64,000 bases of DNA from Sphingomonas crocodyli. GTDB taxonomy: Bacteria; Pseudomonadota; Alphaproteobacteria; Sphingomonadales; Sphingomonadaceae. The stretch is from positions 1 through 64,000 of the forward strand of contig NZ_SACN01000004.1 in the NCBI RefSeq assembly GCF_004005865.1, in the 5' to 3' direction. Below, piece after piece: positions 45,421 through 56,170 of the stretch. Below the pieces are notes generated by a model that was not told where the DNA came from, ran no database searches, and was given only the letters and a program-made list of their open reading frames with translations. Position 1 is the stretch's first letter. Each line of letters starts with the position of its first letter. The position numbers were made by a program, and so were the translations under genes.

Positions 45421-45545
45421 CATCCTCCCCCGCCAGGGGGAGGTGTCAGCGTAGCTGACGGAGGGGGAGGACGCGAAACGCCATTTGGTCGCCGCCCTCC
45501 CCCTCCGTCGCCTTTGGCGCCACCTCCCCCTGGCGGGGGAGGATG
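45421..45545. repeat. Composite palindromic element, class B (orientation 2)
   Basis: Exactly 125 bp like the 15323-15447 copy, with CATCCTCCCCCGCCAGGGGG at one end and its mirror at the other. The left inner arm carries GTCAGCGTAGCTGAC and the right carries GTCGCCTTTGGCGCC, the reverse order of the other copy. It is inserted between rutD and rutA and splits an otherwise compact operon. Confidence 0.85.
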
Positions 45546-45553
45546 TCGGTGGT

Positions 45554-46345
45554 TCAATCAAACGCCTTCAGCCAGCGTAGCACGATATCGTCGAACCGTT
45601 CCGGCACGGTGACGTTGCAGGCATGGCCGCCCTTGGGCAACAGGGTAAGCCGCGCGCCGCGAATGCCGTTGGCGATACGCTGCGAACAGCTGGCGGGCAC
45701 CAGCATATCGTCCTCCGCCGCGAGCGCGAGCGTGGGCACGCCGATCTCGCCCAGCCGCGCATCGATGTTGAACAGGCGTAATGCCGCGATCCGCTTCGAC
45801 AGATTGTCCGCGCCCTGGAAGCTGGCGAGATGCTGTTCCAGTTCATCGTCGAGCAGGCCCAGGTTTCGCGAGATCCACTCGGCCGGATAGAGGAACAGAG
45901 GCTGCGCGCGCAGATAGGCACGCGGCCCGCCGTTGCGCAGGATTTCGAGGCGGATGTCGAAGCAGCGCGCGAAATGCGGATCGAGCTTCGACCAACCGTT
46001 GACGACCACCAGCCGGCACAATCGCTGCGGCGCCTTGAGCGCGAGCGCCAGCCCCGCGACCCCGCCCGCCGCGTGGCCCATGAAATGCGCCTTTTCGATC
46101 CCCAGCGCGTCCATCAGCCCGATCACGTCGTCGGCCATCGTATCGACGCTGACCGGCCCCTCGAGCGTGCGATCCGATTTGCCGGTGCCGCGATGATCAT
46201 AGACGATCACACGATAATCGCGCGCGAGCGCGGCGATGTTCGGCGCCCAGTAACCGCCCGATCCGCCCAGCCCCGCCGACAGGATCAGCGGCTCCGCCCC
46301 CGGCTGCCCAAATGCTTCCCAGTGAAGCCCCCCGGAAACGCTCAT
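45554..46345 (-). CDS. rutD: RutD-type alpha/beta hydrolase
   Basis: A 263-residue hydrolase assigned as RutD, which speeds hydrolysis of aminoacrylate or a similar intermediate in pyrimidine degradation. It has HRGTGKSD, the elbow [13 protein letters not shown] (Ala in place of the usual Ser, as in RutD-like proteins), [24 protein letters not shown] and a C-terminal His in [10 protein letters not shown]. Its ATG overlaps the rutC stop (ATGA). Assignment rests on the gene neighbourhood and the NGWxxLDPHxxRCF signature. Confidence 0.92.
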   Translation of the reverse strand: MSVSGGLHWEAFGQPGAEPLILSAGLGGSGGYWAPNIAALARDYRVIVYDHRGTGKSDRTLEGPVSVDTMADDVIGLMDALGIEKAHFMGHAAGGVAGLALALKAPQRLCRLVVVNGWSKLDPHFARCFDIRLEILRNGGPRAYLRAQPLFLYPAEWISRNLGLLDDELEQHLASFQGADNLSKRIAALRLFNIDARLGEIGVPTLALAAEDDMLVPASCSQRIANGIRGARLTLLPKGGHACNVTVPERFDDIVLRWLKAFD

Positions 46346-46728
46346 GCGGGCAGGTGCGCCACGCTGGCGATCTCGACCAGGCAATCAGGTTTCACCAGAT
46401 CGGCCTTGATGCAGTAGCGCGCGGGCTTCGCGCCCGGAAAATATTCGGCATAGACCGCGTTCATCGCAGGATAATCGGCAAAGTCCTTCAGGAAGATGTG
46501 GTTGAACGCGACATCGGCCATGCTGCCGCCCGCCGCCTCCACCGTCGTCTTAATCGCGTCCAGCACATGCCGCGTCTGCGCCGCCGCATCGCCGATATGC
46601 AGCACCACCCCGCCCTCGCCCAACGCGAGCATGCCCGAGACGTAGAGCGTGTTCCCCGCCTTTGCGCCGCTCGAATAAGGCGCGATCGGGGTGGGGAATT
46701 GGGGCGGATTGATCGGCTCGAACGGCAC
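46342..46728 (-). CDS. rutC: RutC, RidA-family aminoacrylate deaminase
   Basis: A 128-residue RidA/YjgF protein. RutC removes aminoacrylate peracid products in uracil catabolism. Signatures include [46 protein letters not shown] and [25 protein letters not shown] (with the active-site Arg and Glu). It starts at GTG, five bases after the stop of the upstream secreted-protein gene, and is coupled to rutD. Confidence 0.93.
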   Translation of the reverse strand: MPFEPINPPQFPTPIAPYSSGAKAGNTLYVSGMLALGEGGVVLHIGDAAAQTRHVLDAIKTTVEAAGGSMADVAFNHIFLKDFADYPAMNAVYAEYFPGAKPARYCIKADLVKPDCLVEIASVAHLPA

Positions 46729-46733
46729 GCGCG

Positions 46734-47176
46734 CTACTCCTTTGACACGTCGCGCGACAACAGCGCGACAAGGCTGGGAACGTCCTTGTGATGGATATCG
46801 GCAATCGCCCAGCGGGCGCCGAGCGGCTCCAGATCGATTGTGATCACCTGCCGTCCGCCATTGTCGATCACGACTTCGACCCTGGTGGCGGACAAAGATC
46901 GGATGCTTTCCAGCCGATAATCACCGGCGAAATCCTGACACCCGCACAAAGGATCGAAATCGAGCCGGCAGATCGCGCGCGTCGCCTTGGCGCACGCCTG
47001 ATCCCGCCGGATCAGCACATCGAGCTTTGGGGCGTAATGGAGCTTGGTCCAGTCACTGTCGGGCAGCACTTCATAGATCGAGAGCACATAATCTTCGGCG
47101 CTCTGCTGCGCGGCGGGCGCGACGCCGGCCCACAACCATCCCGCCGCAACCAGCAGGGATGCGGCGCGCCATCGCA

Positions 47177-47177
<1 letters not shown>
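46734..47177 (-). CDS. Secreted DUF3828-like protein inside the rut cluster
   Basis: A 147-residue exported protein: Sec signal to about PAAQ (residue 23), then a compact alpha/beta domain with [13 protein letters not shown], four cysteines ([20 protein letters not shown]), and a beta-strand segment [18 protein letters not shown]. The fold pattern suggests the DUF3828/NTF2-like group. It is not part of known rut operons, yet its start overlaps the rutB stop (TGATG) and rutC follows by five bases, so it is co-translated with them. Function unknown. Confidence 0.7.
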
Positions 47178-47911
<734 letters not shown>

Positions 47912-47981
47912 CTCGCGGCCCTTTCGTGCTGCAAGTGCGAATGTGACCCAAAGATGACGGCGGGCGCAAGCCCCTGCCGCG

Positions 47982-49229
47982 TCAGCGCCCCAACACCATC
48001 CGCACCAGCGGGCGATCGGCCGGGCGCGCATCGTCGAACGTGCAGGCGGCCAGATAGGCCTCCACCGCGCGATCGGCCGCATCCTCGTCACCCGCGTGGA
48101 CGATCGCGACCGGATCGCCCGCGTCGAACCGCGTGCCGATCGCGACCACATCGGCAAAGCCGGTGCGCGGATCGACGACATCGTCGACGCGCCGCCGCCC
48201 GCCGCCCAGATCGATGATCGCCTCGCCCACCGCCTTGCCATCGACCTTCGCGAGCCAACCGGATACGGGCGCCGGAACGGGCCGTATGACGGGCGCGGCC
48301 GCCAGATGCGTCTCGGGCCGATCGAGCAGGTCGGCCGACCCGCCCAGCGCCGCGATCATTTTTGAGAAACGCTCGGCCGCCGCGCCGTTGGCCAGCACCG
48401 CTTCGACCTTCGCCTCGGCATCCGCAATGTCCGTCGCAAGGCCGCCGATCACGAGCATTTCGGCGCACAACGCCACCGTCACCCCGTGCAACCGCGCCTC
48501 GCGGATGTCGCCGCGCAGATAGGCGACCGCCTCCATCACCTCGAGCGCGTTGCCCGCGGCATGGCCCAGCGTCTCGTCCATATCGGTAACGAGTGCGCGC
48601 GCTGGCAGTCCTGCCTCACGCGCGCTGGCGATGATCGCATTGCCCAGCGCCCGCGCCTCTTCATCGTCGGACATGAACGCGCCGCTGCCCGCCTTGATGT
48701 CCATGACGAGGCCACCCAGCCCGGCCGCAAGCTTTTTCGACAGGATCGATCCGGTGATGAGCGGCGTGGACTCGATCGTCGCGGTGACGTCGCGGATCGC
48801 ATACATCATACGATCCGCGGGGGCGAGATCATCGGTCTGCCCGACGATCGAACAGCCGACATCGGCCACCACCTGCTGGAAACGATGGATGCCGGCGAAC
48901 GGATCGTAGCCGGGGATGCTCTGCAGCTTGTCGATCGTGCCGCCGGTATGGCCGAGGCCGCGCCCCGCGATCATCGGCACGAAGCCACCGCAGGCCGCGA
49001 TGATCGGGGCGAGCATCAGGCTGACCTTGTCGCCCACCCCGCCGGTCGAATGCTTGTCGAGCACCGGGCCGGAGAGTCGCCCCGTCCAGTCGATCATCGT
49101 TCCCGATCGCGCCATCGCGGCGGTCAATGCCGCCGTCTCGCGCGCGTCCATATCGTTCAGGAAGATCGCCATCGCCAGCGCCGCCGCCTGCTCGCGCGGC
49201 AGCGACCCATCGGCCAGGCGGCGGACCAC
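47982..49229 (-). CDS. deoA: Thymidine phosphorylase
   Basis: Phosphorolysis of thymidine to thymine and deoxyribose-1-phosphate. In 415 residues it shows [16 protein letters not shown], the phosphate-binding [20 protein letters not shown], and [14 protein letters not shown]. The only ordinary start codon in frame is a GTG at 49227-49229, but the frame upstream still encodes IIRRKRDGHALTADEI, the conserved family N-terminus, back to an in-frame stop at 49317-49319. No ATG, GTG or TTG lies in between, only ATT codons (e.g. 49299-49301). The true start is unsettled. The neighbouring rut genes would degrade the thymine formed. Confidence 0.88.
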   Translation of the reverse strand: MVRRLADGSLPREQAAALAMAIFLNDMDARETAALTAAMARSGTMIDWTGRLSGPVLDKHSTGGVGDKVSLMLAPIIAACGGFVPMIAGRGLGHTGGTIDKLQSIPGYDPFAGIHRFQQVVADVGCSIVGQTDDLAPADRMMYAIRDVTATIESTPLITGSILSKKLAAGLGGLVMDIKAGSGAFMSDDEEARALGNAIIASAREAGLPARALVTDMDETLGHAAGNALEVMEAVAYLRGDIREARLHGVTVALCAEMLVIGGLATDIADAEAKVEAVLANGAAAERFSKMIAALGGSADLLDRPETHLAAAPVIRPVPAPVSGWLAKVDGKAVGEAIIDLGGGRRRVDDVVDPRTGFADVVAIGTRFDAGDPVAIVHAGDEDAADRAVEAYLAACTFDDARPADRPLVRMVLGR

Positions 49230-49440
49230 CAGTCCGATCTCGTCAGCGGTCAGCGCATGGCCGTCACGCTTTCGTCGAATAATGTCGGTAATCGGGGAAA
49301 TTCCGGAGCACTCCGTTCAGCTTGCATCCATGTCAGCCGGATCAGCATCGCTACCCGGCCGGATGCTGTTTGGCAAAGATACGGCAAAGGGGACAAGCTG
49401 TTCCGCGCCCGGGAGATGTCGCGTTGCAACAGAGGGCGAT

Positions 49441-49623
49441 ATGGGCGAGCCGAACGGTTATGACGAACAAGCCGCTGAAATCATCAAACTTTATGGATCC
49501 GATGCCATCCCGCACATCGTCCATCTGATCGAAAAGGCCGTGAAGGACGGCGATGACGCCGCCGTCGAACGGCTCGACCAGATGCTCGCCGCGGTCGAGC
49601 GCGCGACACCCCATTTGCCCTGA
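49441..49623 (+). CDS. 60-residue small protein, unknown
   Basis: Begins MGEPNGYDEQAAEIIKLYGSD and is predicted to be one or two amphipathic helices (AAVERLDQMLAAVERA), soluble, slightly acidic. GAGGGCGAT directly before the ATG is a good ribosome site. Divergent from deoA. I recognise no family, though short helical proteins of this look are common in sphingomonads. Confidence 0.55.
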   Translation: MGEPNGYDEQAAEIIKLYGSDAIPHIVHLIEKAVKDGDDAAVERLDQMLAAVERATPHLP

Positions 49624-49701
49624 CCCCACGCCGCGCCGCAGCACAGGCTTGGCGCTTCCGCGCTTTTCGATCAGCTTCGGCCGATCGGGGAGGGGCAATT
49701 T

Positions 49702-51246
49702 ATGATTCGCTGGGGTCTGGCTCTGACATTGCTGGCGGCGCCCGCCGCCGCACTGGCGATCGATATCGTCGAGCAGCCGATCGATGCCCTAGCGGCGGAG
49801 ATGGCGGCGGGCCGCACCAGCGCCGTCGCGCTCGTCAAAGCCTATCAAGCGCGCATCGCCAAGATCGATTCGAAGCTCCACGCCGTCATCGCCGTCGATC
49901 CCGACGCGCTGGCGCAGGCCCGCACGCTCGATGCCGAACGCAAGGCCGGCAGGGTGCGCGGCCCGCTCCACGGCGTGCCGATCCTGATCAAGGACAATAT
50001 CGAAAGCGCGGGCACACTGCCGACCACCGCCGGATCGATCGCGCTGGCGCACAATGTCACCGGCCGTGACGCGCCTGTGGTGGCGCGGCTGCGCGCGGCG
50101 GGCGCAATCATATTGGGCAAGACCAACCTGTCCGAATGGGCGAACTTCCGATCGCTCAAGTCGACGAGCGGGTGGAGCGCGGTCGGCGGCCTTACCCACA
50201 ACCCATACGCGCTCGATCGCAATCCGTGCGGATCGAGCGCGGGCAGCGGCGCGGCGGCGGCCGCCAGCCTCGCCGCCGCGACGATCGGCACCGAAACCGA
50301 CGGATCGATCGTCTGCCCTTCCTCGCTCAACGGCCTCGTCGGATTGAAGCCGACCGTTGGCCTCGTCTCGCGCACCCACATCATCCCGATCTCCGCGCGA
50401 CAGGATACGGCCGGGCCGATGGGCCGATCGGTGCGCGACGTCGCGCTGCTGCTCGGCGCGATGGCCGGTAGCGACGCGGCCGATCCCGCAACCACGCAGT
50501 CCGATGCGCACAAGATCGATTATGCCGCCGCGCTCGATGCCGGCGCATTGAAGGGCAAGCGGATCGGGGTGATGCGCTTCGCCGCCGGCTTCCACCCCGC
50601 GGTCGACGCGCTGTTCGACAACGCGATCGCCGACCTCAAAAAGGGCGGCGCGGAGATCGTGGAGATTCCGGCCTTCGACCTGCGGCCGATCCGCGCCATC
50701 ACGCGCGACCTGCTGTCGGCCGAGTTCAAGGAGGGGATCAATGCCTATTTGGCGTCGACCGACCCCAGCGAGGTGCCGAGCCGCAATCTCACCGCCTTGA
50801 TCGCGTTCAACAAGGCGCATGCCGACGCTGAAATGCCGTGGTTCGGGCAGGAAATCTTCGGCTTTGCCGAAGCCGCCAAACCCGTCACCGACCCCGCCGT
50901 CCAGAAGGACGCCGCGACCGCGACGCGGCTTGCCGGTGTCGAGGGGATCGATGCGATGCTGGCGAAAGACAGGCTCGACGCGCTGATCGCCCCCACCAAT
51001 CCGCCGGCCTGGCCAAGCGACCTCGTCAACGGCGGCGGCGCGAGCGGTGGCGGCGCCTCCACCCTGCCCGCGGTCGCCGGCTATCCGCACCTGACCGTGC
51101 CGATGGGGCCTGTGAAGGGGCTGCCGGTCGGCCTTTCCTTCATCGGCCCGGCCTGGTCGGAGGCGAAGTTGCTGGCGATCGGTTACGCCTATGAGCAGGC
51201 CACCCACCGGCGCGAACCGCCCCGCTATCTCGCGTCGGTGCCTTAG
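49702..51246 (+). CDS. Secreted amidase (amidase signature family)
   Basis: A 514-residue hydrolase with a Sec signal (to about ALA, residue 18). The Ser-cisSer-Lys triad regions are visible: Lys in VPILIKDNIESAG, the signature NPCGSSAGSGAAAAASLAAATIGTETDGSI holding cis-Ser and nucleophile Ser. The amide substrate is unknown; secreted members often act on peptides or aryl amides. It starts after GGGGAGGGGCAATTT. The stop overlaps the convergent DUF1501 gene by four bases. Confidence 0.9.
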   Translation: MIRWGLALTLLAAPAAALAIDIVEQPIDALAAEMAAGRTSAVALVKAYQARIAKIDSKLHAVIAVDPDALAQARTLDAERKAGRVRGPLHGVPILIKDNIESAGTLPTTAGSIALAHNVTGRDAPVVARLRAAGAIILGKTNLSEWANFRSLKSTSGWSAVGGLTHNPYALDRNPCGSSAGSGAAAAASLAAATIGTETDGSIVCPSSLNGLVGLKPTVGLVSRTHIIPISARQDTAGPMGRSVRDVALLLGAMAGSDAADPATTQSDAHKIDYAAALDAGALKGKRIGVMRFAAGFHPAVDALFDNAIADLKKGGAEIVEIPAFDLRPIRAITRDLLSAEFKEGINAYLASTDPSEVPSRNLTALIAFNKAHADAEMPWFGQEIFGFAEAAKPVTDPAVQKDAATATRLAGVEGIDAMLAKDRLDALIAPTNPPAWPSDLVNGGGASGGGASTLPAVAGYPHLTVPMGPVKGLPVGLSFIGPAWSEAKLLAIGYAYEQATHRREPPRYLASVP

Positions 51247-52388
51247 GTTCGCACCAGCCCCGTCATTGGCCTGGGCACAGCATCGGCAAACAGAGTGCGC
51301 GCGACGCGGGGCGGATCGATCCCGAAGGTCTCGCCCGCCGCGCCCGCGATCAGGGCGTCGAGCTGCGCGGTCGGCTTCAGATCGCGGCCATCGAGCAGGT
51401 TGGCCTGCGCCAGCCCCGGCCAGTCGGCAACGACGCGCCCGCCCTTCACCGCACCACCGATCAGCATCGCCGCCGATCCGGTGCCATGATCGGTGCCGCC
51501 CGTCCCGTTCGCCGCAGCCGTCCGCCCGAACTCGGTCGCGACCAGCACGACCGTATCGTTCCACACCGGCCCCAGCCCGTCGCGCAGGTTCGCCAGCATT
51601 ACATCCAGCGCCTTCAACTGCGCCGCCAGTCGCCCGGCCTGCCCGCTATGCGTATCCCACCCGCCCGTCTCGATCATCGCGATGCGCGGGCCATCGGGCT
51701 TGGCGAGGAAGCCGGCCGCCAGCTTGCCGAGGCTCGCGGGATCCTGCTTCGGACCATTCTCGCCCGCCATGCCGCGCGTCGCCATCGCCGATCGCCAGAG
51801 CGGATCGAGCTGCGCATCTTCGGTGTAGAGATCGCCGACGCGCGCGAGCAGATCGTCGGTCGCCTGCGGCAGCGCGGAAGGCGCGTAGCTGGTGACGTCG
51901 GCGGGGCCGCGCAGCGCCATCGGCACGGTCGGCGCAAAGGCAATCGCCTCCTCCTTCTGCGCCGTCATCATGCCGGTCAGCCGGTTGAGCCAGCCATCGC
52001 GCAGACGATAGGGCGCGGTGCCGCCGGTCTCGAGCACGTTCTGCGCATCGAAATGCGATCGCTCGCGATAGGGCGAGGCGACCGCATGGACGAACAATGC
52101 CTGCCCCGCGCCGTGCATCTTGCCGATCTCGACCAGCGACGGATGCAACGCGAACTGCGCGTCGAGCTTGGTCGCGGTCGTCGGATCGATCGCCAGCGCG
52201 CCGCGCAATTGGGCATAGGCCGGATCCGCATAGGGAATGACGGTGTTGAGCCCGTCCGCCGCCCCGCGCTGGATCACGAACAGGAAGCGGCGATCGGTCT
52301 GCGCCGCCGCGAGCGCGAGGCGCGGCGCGACGAGCAATGCGCCGGCACCGATGGCGGAGAAGCGCAGGAACTGGCGGCGGATCATCAT
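51243..52388 (-). CDS. DUF1501 protein, Tat-exported
   Basis: A 381-residue member of DUF1501, which has an alkaline phosphatase/sulfatase-like fold. A twin-arginine signal (IRRQFLRFSAIGAGALLVAP) points to export folded. The metal-site-like regions GGWDTHSGQ and TEFGRTAAANGTGGTDHG are present. AAAGGAGGTGAGG lies just before two ATGs; I take the first. It nearly always occurs with a DUF1800 gene, here ending six bases upstream. No biochemical role is established. Confidence 0.88.
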   Translation of the reverse strand: MMIRRQFLRFSAIGAGALLVAPRLALAAAQTDRRFLFVIQRGAADGLNTVIPYADPAYAQLRGALAIDPTTATKLDAQFALHPSLVEIGKMHGAGQALFVHAVASPYRERSHFDAQNVLETGGTAPYRLRDGWLNRLTGMMTAQKEEAIAFAPTVPMALRGPADVTSYAPSALPQATDDLLARVGDLYTEDAQLDPLWRSAMATRGMAGENGPKQDPASLGKLAAGFLAKPDGPRIAMIETGGWDTHSGQAGRLAAQLKALDVMLANLRDGLGPVWNDTVVLVATEFGRTAAANGTGGTDHGTGSAAMLIGGAVKGGRVVADWPGLAQANLLDGRDLKPTAQLDALIAGAAGETFGIDPPRVARTLFADAVPRPMTGLVRT

Positions 52389-52390
52389 CC

Positions 52391-53788
52391 TCACCTCCTT
52401 TGAAATTCGGGCGAGACGAGCAGCAGCGCAAGACCGGTCACCGGGCTTTCGGCGCGGCCGATCGCCTGTTCGGTCGCAGGCGCAATCGTACCGGGCATCA
52501 ATGTCGCGCCCAGCTTGCGCGCATCGAGCCGGTCGCCGACGCGTTGCGCGAAACGCTGCGCCACCTCAACCCGACGGACGAGCGCGTCGGGCGCGGCCCA
52601 GCTGGCGGCGACATCGTCGAAGCCCGCCGGCGATCCGGGGCGCCAGACCGGCTGACCGAGTTGGTTGAGCATGGGCGCGACCTGCATCTGCCCGATCTCG
52701 CGCATCCCGATCCCGCGCATCGCGGAGATGCTCCATTCCCACGGCGTCTTGAACTTCGATGCGCCCGCCGCCCAAGCCTCGGGCGCATCGATCAGCACGC
52801 GATAGACCTTGGGCAGATCGCCGCCGCTCTGCAGGAAAGCCGCCGACAGCCGATCGACCAGCGCAGGCGGCGGATCGTCGGCCACGAAATGCCGCGCCAG
52901 CTTGGTCGCAATATGCCGCGCGGTGGCCGGCGCGACGGCCAGATCATGCAGGATCGCCTCAGCCTGCGCCTCGCCCACCTGGGTGTAGCTGCGCCCCATG
53001 ATAGTGCGCGCACCGGGTTCGTGGAGACCGGGGCGGAACAGATATTCGCCGGGATCGCCCTGATTGGGGCCGCCCGGCCGTCCGCCGCCGCGCCCCAGCC
53101 CGCCGACGCTCCATCCGGTCAGCGCGCGGGCGAACTCGGTCACGTCGGCCTGCGAATAGCCGGTGCGGACGCCCAGCGTGTGCAGCTCCATAATCTCGCG
53201 CGCCAGATTTTCGTTCAGGCCGCGCTGCCGCCCCGGATTGTTCATCGCCGCCCGCCGCGCCATTATGCTGTCCGGCCCGATCGACTGCGCCTGATCCAGG
53301 TAGAGCATCATCGCCGCATGCCGTTCGGCGGCGAGCAGCAGGTCTTCGAACCGGCCCAGAACATGCGGGCGGATCGCCTCCGCCTCGAAATTGCCTGCGA
53401 AGGGGACGACGGTCGCCTTGTCGGCCGACACCGCGAAATGGTTCGCCCAGAACCAGACGAGCCGCTCGACGAACGGCGCCGCCGCCGTCAGCGCGGAGGC
53501 TGCGCGCGCATTGACCGCATCCTGATAGTTCTGCCGCGCGTCGCGGCGCATCTCCTTGCGCGCATCCTTCTTGGCGGGATCGTCCTTGGGCGCCTGCCGC
53601 ACCTCCATGCGCACCTGCGCATAATCATCGGCAAGCTGGGCGATCGGCGGCAATGCGGCCCACACGGCCGGGCGCGGTTCGTAGCGATCGAACTGGTCGA
53701 TCAGCCAGCGTTTCGGATTGGTCGGGGCCGGATCGTCAGGCCGTGCGCCGATACCGAAGCGGTTCAGGGCGATAGCGGATTCGGACAT
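52391..53788 (-). CDS. DUF1800 protein
   Basis: A 465-residue DUF1800 protein, mostly alpha-helical. Recognised from ALNRFGIGARPDD at the start, LVWFWANHFAVSADK, GLNENLAREIMELHTLGVRTGYSQADVTEFARALTGW and ARHIATKLARHFVADDPP. It has no obvious signal peptide, which is odd given its Tat-exported partner. Function is unknown. It ends in the ribosome site of the DUF1501 gene, so they form a bicistronic unit. Confidence 0.9.
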   Translation of the reverse strand: MSESAIALNRFGIGARPDDPAPTNPKRWLIDQFDRYEPRPAVWAALPPIAQLADDYAQVRMEVRQAPKDDPAKKDARKEMRRDARQNYQDAVNARAASALTAAAPFVERLVWFWANHFAVSADKATVVPFAGNFEAEAIRPHVLGRFEDLLLAAERHAAMMLYLDQAQSIGPDSIMARRAAMNNPGRQRGLNENLAREIMELHTLGVRTGYSQADVTEFARALTGWSVGGLGRGGGRPGGPNQGDPGEYLFRPGLHEPGARTIMGRSYTQVGEAQAEAILHDLAVAPATARHIATKLARHFVADDPPPALVDRLSAAFLQSGGDLPKVYRVLIDAPEAWAAGASKFKTPWEWSISAMRGIGMREIGQMQVAPMLNQLGQPVWRPGSPAGFDDVAASWAAPDALVRRVEVAQRFAQRVGDRLDARKLGATLMPGTIAPATEQAIGRAESPVTGLALLLVSPEFQRR

Positions 53789-53840
53789 ATCGGGGCCTCA
53801 TGACTCACCCCGACTGAACGCATGATGGCTGTTTTGGTCG

Positions 53841-54047
53841 CTAACCCATCACGCCGGTGCGATACCAGCGGCGCGCGGCGGCGGTGCGCATCAGCTTGCA
53901 TCCGCAGTGGCGGCATTCGGCATAGCTGACGCCCAAGGCCGGATCGTGGACGCGCGAAACCGCCGAATGTCGCCCGTTTTCACACGCCATCGCGCTATGC
54001 TTCTTCAGGTCGATTTCGAACGCGGTTTCCGGATGCGTCTGCAGCAT
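53841..54047 (-). CDS. Zinc-ribbon-like mini-protein
   Basis: A 68-residue soluble protein with AMACENGRHSAV and, near the C-terminus, ECRHCGCKLMRTAAARRWYR. The CxxC plus upstream Cys/His suggests a zinc site. It resembles the C-terminal part of the anchored protein at 6672-7010 (ECGHCGADLVRSRRGWREM), without the transmembrane helix. AGGGAG lies eight bases before the ATG. It stands between the DUF1800 and Baeyer-Villiger genes, all on the minus strand. Function unknown. Confidence 0.6.
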   Translation of the reverse strand: MLQTHPETAFEIDLKKHSAMACENGRHSAVSRVHDPALGVSYAECRHCGCKLMRTAAARRWYRTGVMG

Positions 54048-54141
54048 GGCGTTGCTCCCTTGCTTTGCGGGCAAGGGAGCGATGGACCCCGGCATTTGCA
54101 GCCCGATTGCGCCGCATTTCAACGGTGCAACATTTGGGGCG

Positions 54142-56100
54142 TCAGGTGAGGACCGCCCTCGCCGGCTCGATCGCGGCGTCGCTATCGCTCGATGTGAAGC
54201 GATGGTCCTCCACCACCGGACGGCGCAGCGCCAGCCAATATTCGAGGTTGGTGCCCGGATAGCCCAGCACGATCCGCCCGGTCGCGTGCCGATAATAGCC
54301 GTGGGCGGTGCCGCTCTGGATCCAGATCGTCTGTTCCAGCCGCTTTTCCAGATCGCGATTATAGGCGTCGCACGCTTCTTGCGTCACTTCGACCGCGGCG
54401 AATTCCTCATCGACCATCAGCTTGAGCGTCTCGACGATATAATGGATCTGCTGTTCGGCGAGCGTGGTGTGCGAGGATGTGAGCGCGGAGTTCGGCCCGC
54501 TCGTCACGAAGAAATTGGGGAAGCCCGGCACCTCCAGCCCCTTATAGGCAAAAGGATATTCGGCCCATGTGTCGGACAACTTGCGCCCGCCCCGCCCGCG
54601 AATGTCGAGGTTCGACATATAATCGAGCGTCCATCCGGTCGCGAGCGCCAGCACGTCGCACGCGATGCGGGTGCCGTCCTTCAGCACGACTCCGTCGGGC
54701 TCGACCCGCGCCAGCGATCCTTCGACCAGATCGACATTGGGCCGCTTCAACGTGTCGTAATAGCCGCAATCGAGGATCGGCCGCTTGGCGAAAAAGGGGA
54801 AGTCGGGCGTCACCTTTGCCTTCAGATCGGGCCGGTCGGCGAATTTTTCCGCGATGTAGCGCAGGCTGACTTGCTTCGCGCCTTCGTTGATCGCCGATAC
54901 CCCGCCGGTGCGCGCGCGATAATCGGGATCGATGACGGCGGGCGAGATCGGCAGGGTGAGCAAGCTGACGAGGCTCTGGAACCGGCGCCATTGCGTCACG
55001 AAGGGGATATGCTCCAGCGCCCAGCGTTCGTCGGGATCGACCTCCTTCAGCGTCTTCTGATCGGGCATCATATAATTGGGCTGGCGCTGCACGATCGTCA
55101 GGTGATCGGCGCGCCCACCCAGATTGGTCGCCAGCTGCGCGGCGGTCGCACCCGTGCCGACGACCAGCACCTTCTTGCCCTCGATCTGGACATTGTCGTC
55201 CCAGTTGCCCGAATGGAGAACCGGCCCTGCGAAGCTGTCGAGACCGGGCACGTCGGGGAAGGACGGGCGGCTGAGGAAGCCGATCGCCACCACCACCGCA
55301 TTCGCCTCATAGACGACTTCCTTGCCGTCCTGCGTGCACGTGATCGTCCACAGATTGCGATCGTCGTCCCAGTGGCATCCGGTCATCGTGGTATTGAACG
55401 CGATCTTGTCGCGGATCTGATATTTGTCGGCGACGCGATCGAGATAGGCGCGATATTCGGGGCCGCGCGGATAATATTTGGTCCACGACGCATTCTGTTC
55501 GAACGACAGCGAATATTGGACGCTGGGCGTATCGACCGCGACATGCGGATAGCGATTGACCATCCAGGTGCCGCCAATCGCATCCCAACGCTCGGCGATC
55601 TGGAAGTCGAAGCCGGCGGCCTTCAGCTTGATGCCCGCGATCAGCCCGGCCATGCCGCCACCCAGCACGAACACCTTGAAGCCTTCGGGCGGCACCCGTT
55701 TCGCCTCGGCCGCGCCCTCGTCACGCGAGAAACCCGCCTGTTCGCGCCCCATCGCGGTGGCATCGGGCTTGAGCGGCATGCCGATGCAGAAATCCGCCAT
55801 CTGCTGGAACAGCGCGCGATCGGGCTGGGTGATGATCGGGTTCGGATTACTCTCCATCGCCGCGATCAGGCGCGCGCGGATATCGGCATCGACCGCCGGA
55901 TCGAGTTCCTTGGGCTTGCCCGTATCGCGCGGGTTGAAGGAGGATTGGGCCCCGCCGCGCGGCACGCCGTCAAACTCCCCGCCCAGCGTGCGCAGCAATG
56001 TCCGATCGCCCGTCAGATGCACCAGCGCGAGCAGCGCGACGATCGGATCGAGCGCGGCGACGGCGGAGTGCAGCGTGGCCGCTGCGGGCTGATCGGTCAT
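54142..56100 (-). CDS. Baeyer-Villiger flavin monooxygenase (HAPMO-like)
   Basis: A 652-residue FAD/NADPH monooxygenase. After an N-terminal extension of about 130 residues (as in 4-hydroxyacetophenone monooxygenase) come the FAD motif VFVLGGGMAGLIAG, GGTWMVNRYPHVAVDTPS, the Baeyer-Villiger fingerprint FAGPVLHSGNWDD (FxGxxxHxxxWD), and the NADPH motif VLVVGTGATAAQLA. It would insert oxygen beside a ketone carbonyl. GGGAGGAAATC precedes the ATG. Divergent from an SDR and an esterase gene, fitting an alcohol-ketone-ester-hydrolysis route. Confidence 0.92.
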   Translation of the reverse strand: MTDQPAAATLHSAVAALDPIVALLALVHLTGDRTLLRTLGGEFDGVPRGGAQSSFNPRDTGKPKELDPAVDADIRARLIAAMESNPNPIITQPDRALFQQMADFCIGMPLKPDATAMGREQAGFSRDEGAAEAKRVPPEGFKVFVLGGGMAGLIAGIKLKAAGFDFQIAERWDAIGGTWMVNRYPHVAVDTPSVQYSLSFEQNASWTKYYPRGPEYRAYLDRVADKYQIRDKIAFNTTMTGCHWDDDRNLWTITCTQDGKEVVYEANAVVVAIGFLSRPSFPDVPGLDSFAGPVLHSGNWDDNVQIEGKKVLVVGTGATAAQLATNLGGRADHLTIVQRQPNYMMPDQKTLKEVDPDERWALEHIPFVTQWRRFQSLVSLLTLPISPAVIDPDYRARTGGVSAINEGAKQVSLRYIAEKFADRPDLKAKVTPDFPFFAKRPILDCGYYDTLKRPNVDLVEGSLARVEPDGVVLKDGTRIACDVLALATGWTLDYMSNLDIRGRGGRKLSDTWAEYPFAYKGLEVPGFPNFFVTSGPNSALTSSHTTLAEQQIHYIVETLKLMVDEEFAAVEVTQEACDAYNRDLEKRLEQTIWIQSGTAHGYYRHATGRIVLGYPGTNLEYWLALRRPVVEDHRFTSSDSDAAIEPARAVLT

Positions 56101-56170
56101 GATTTCCTCCCTACGCATTCTTCGTTCCGGCCCTTCGTATTGACTCATCCGGGGGCCGTCGATAGCAAAA

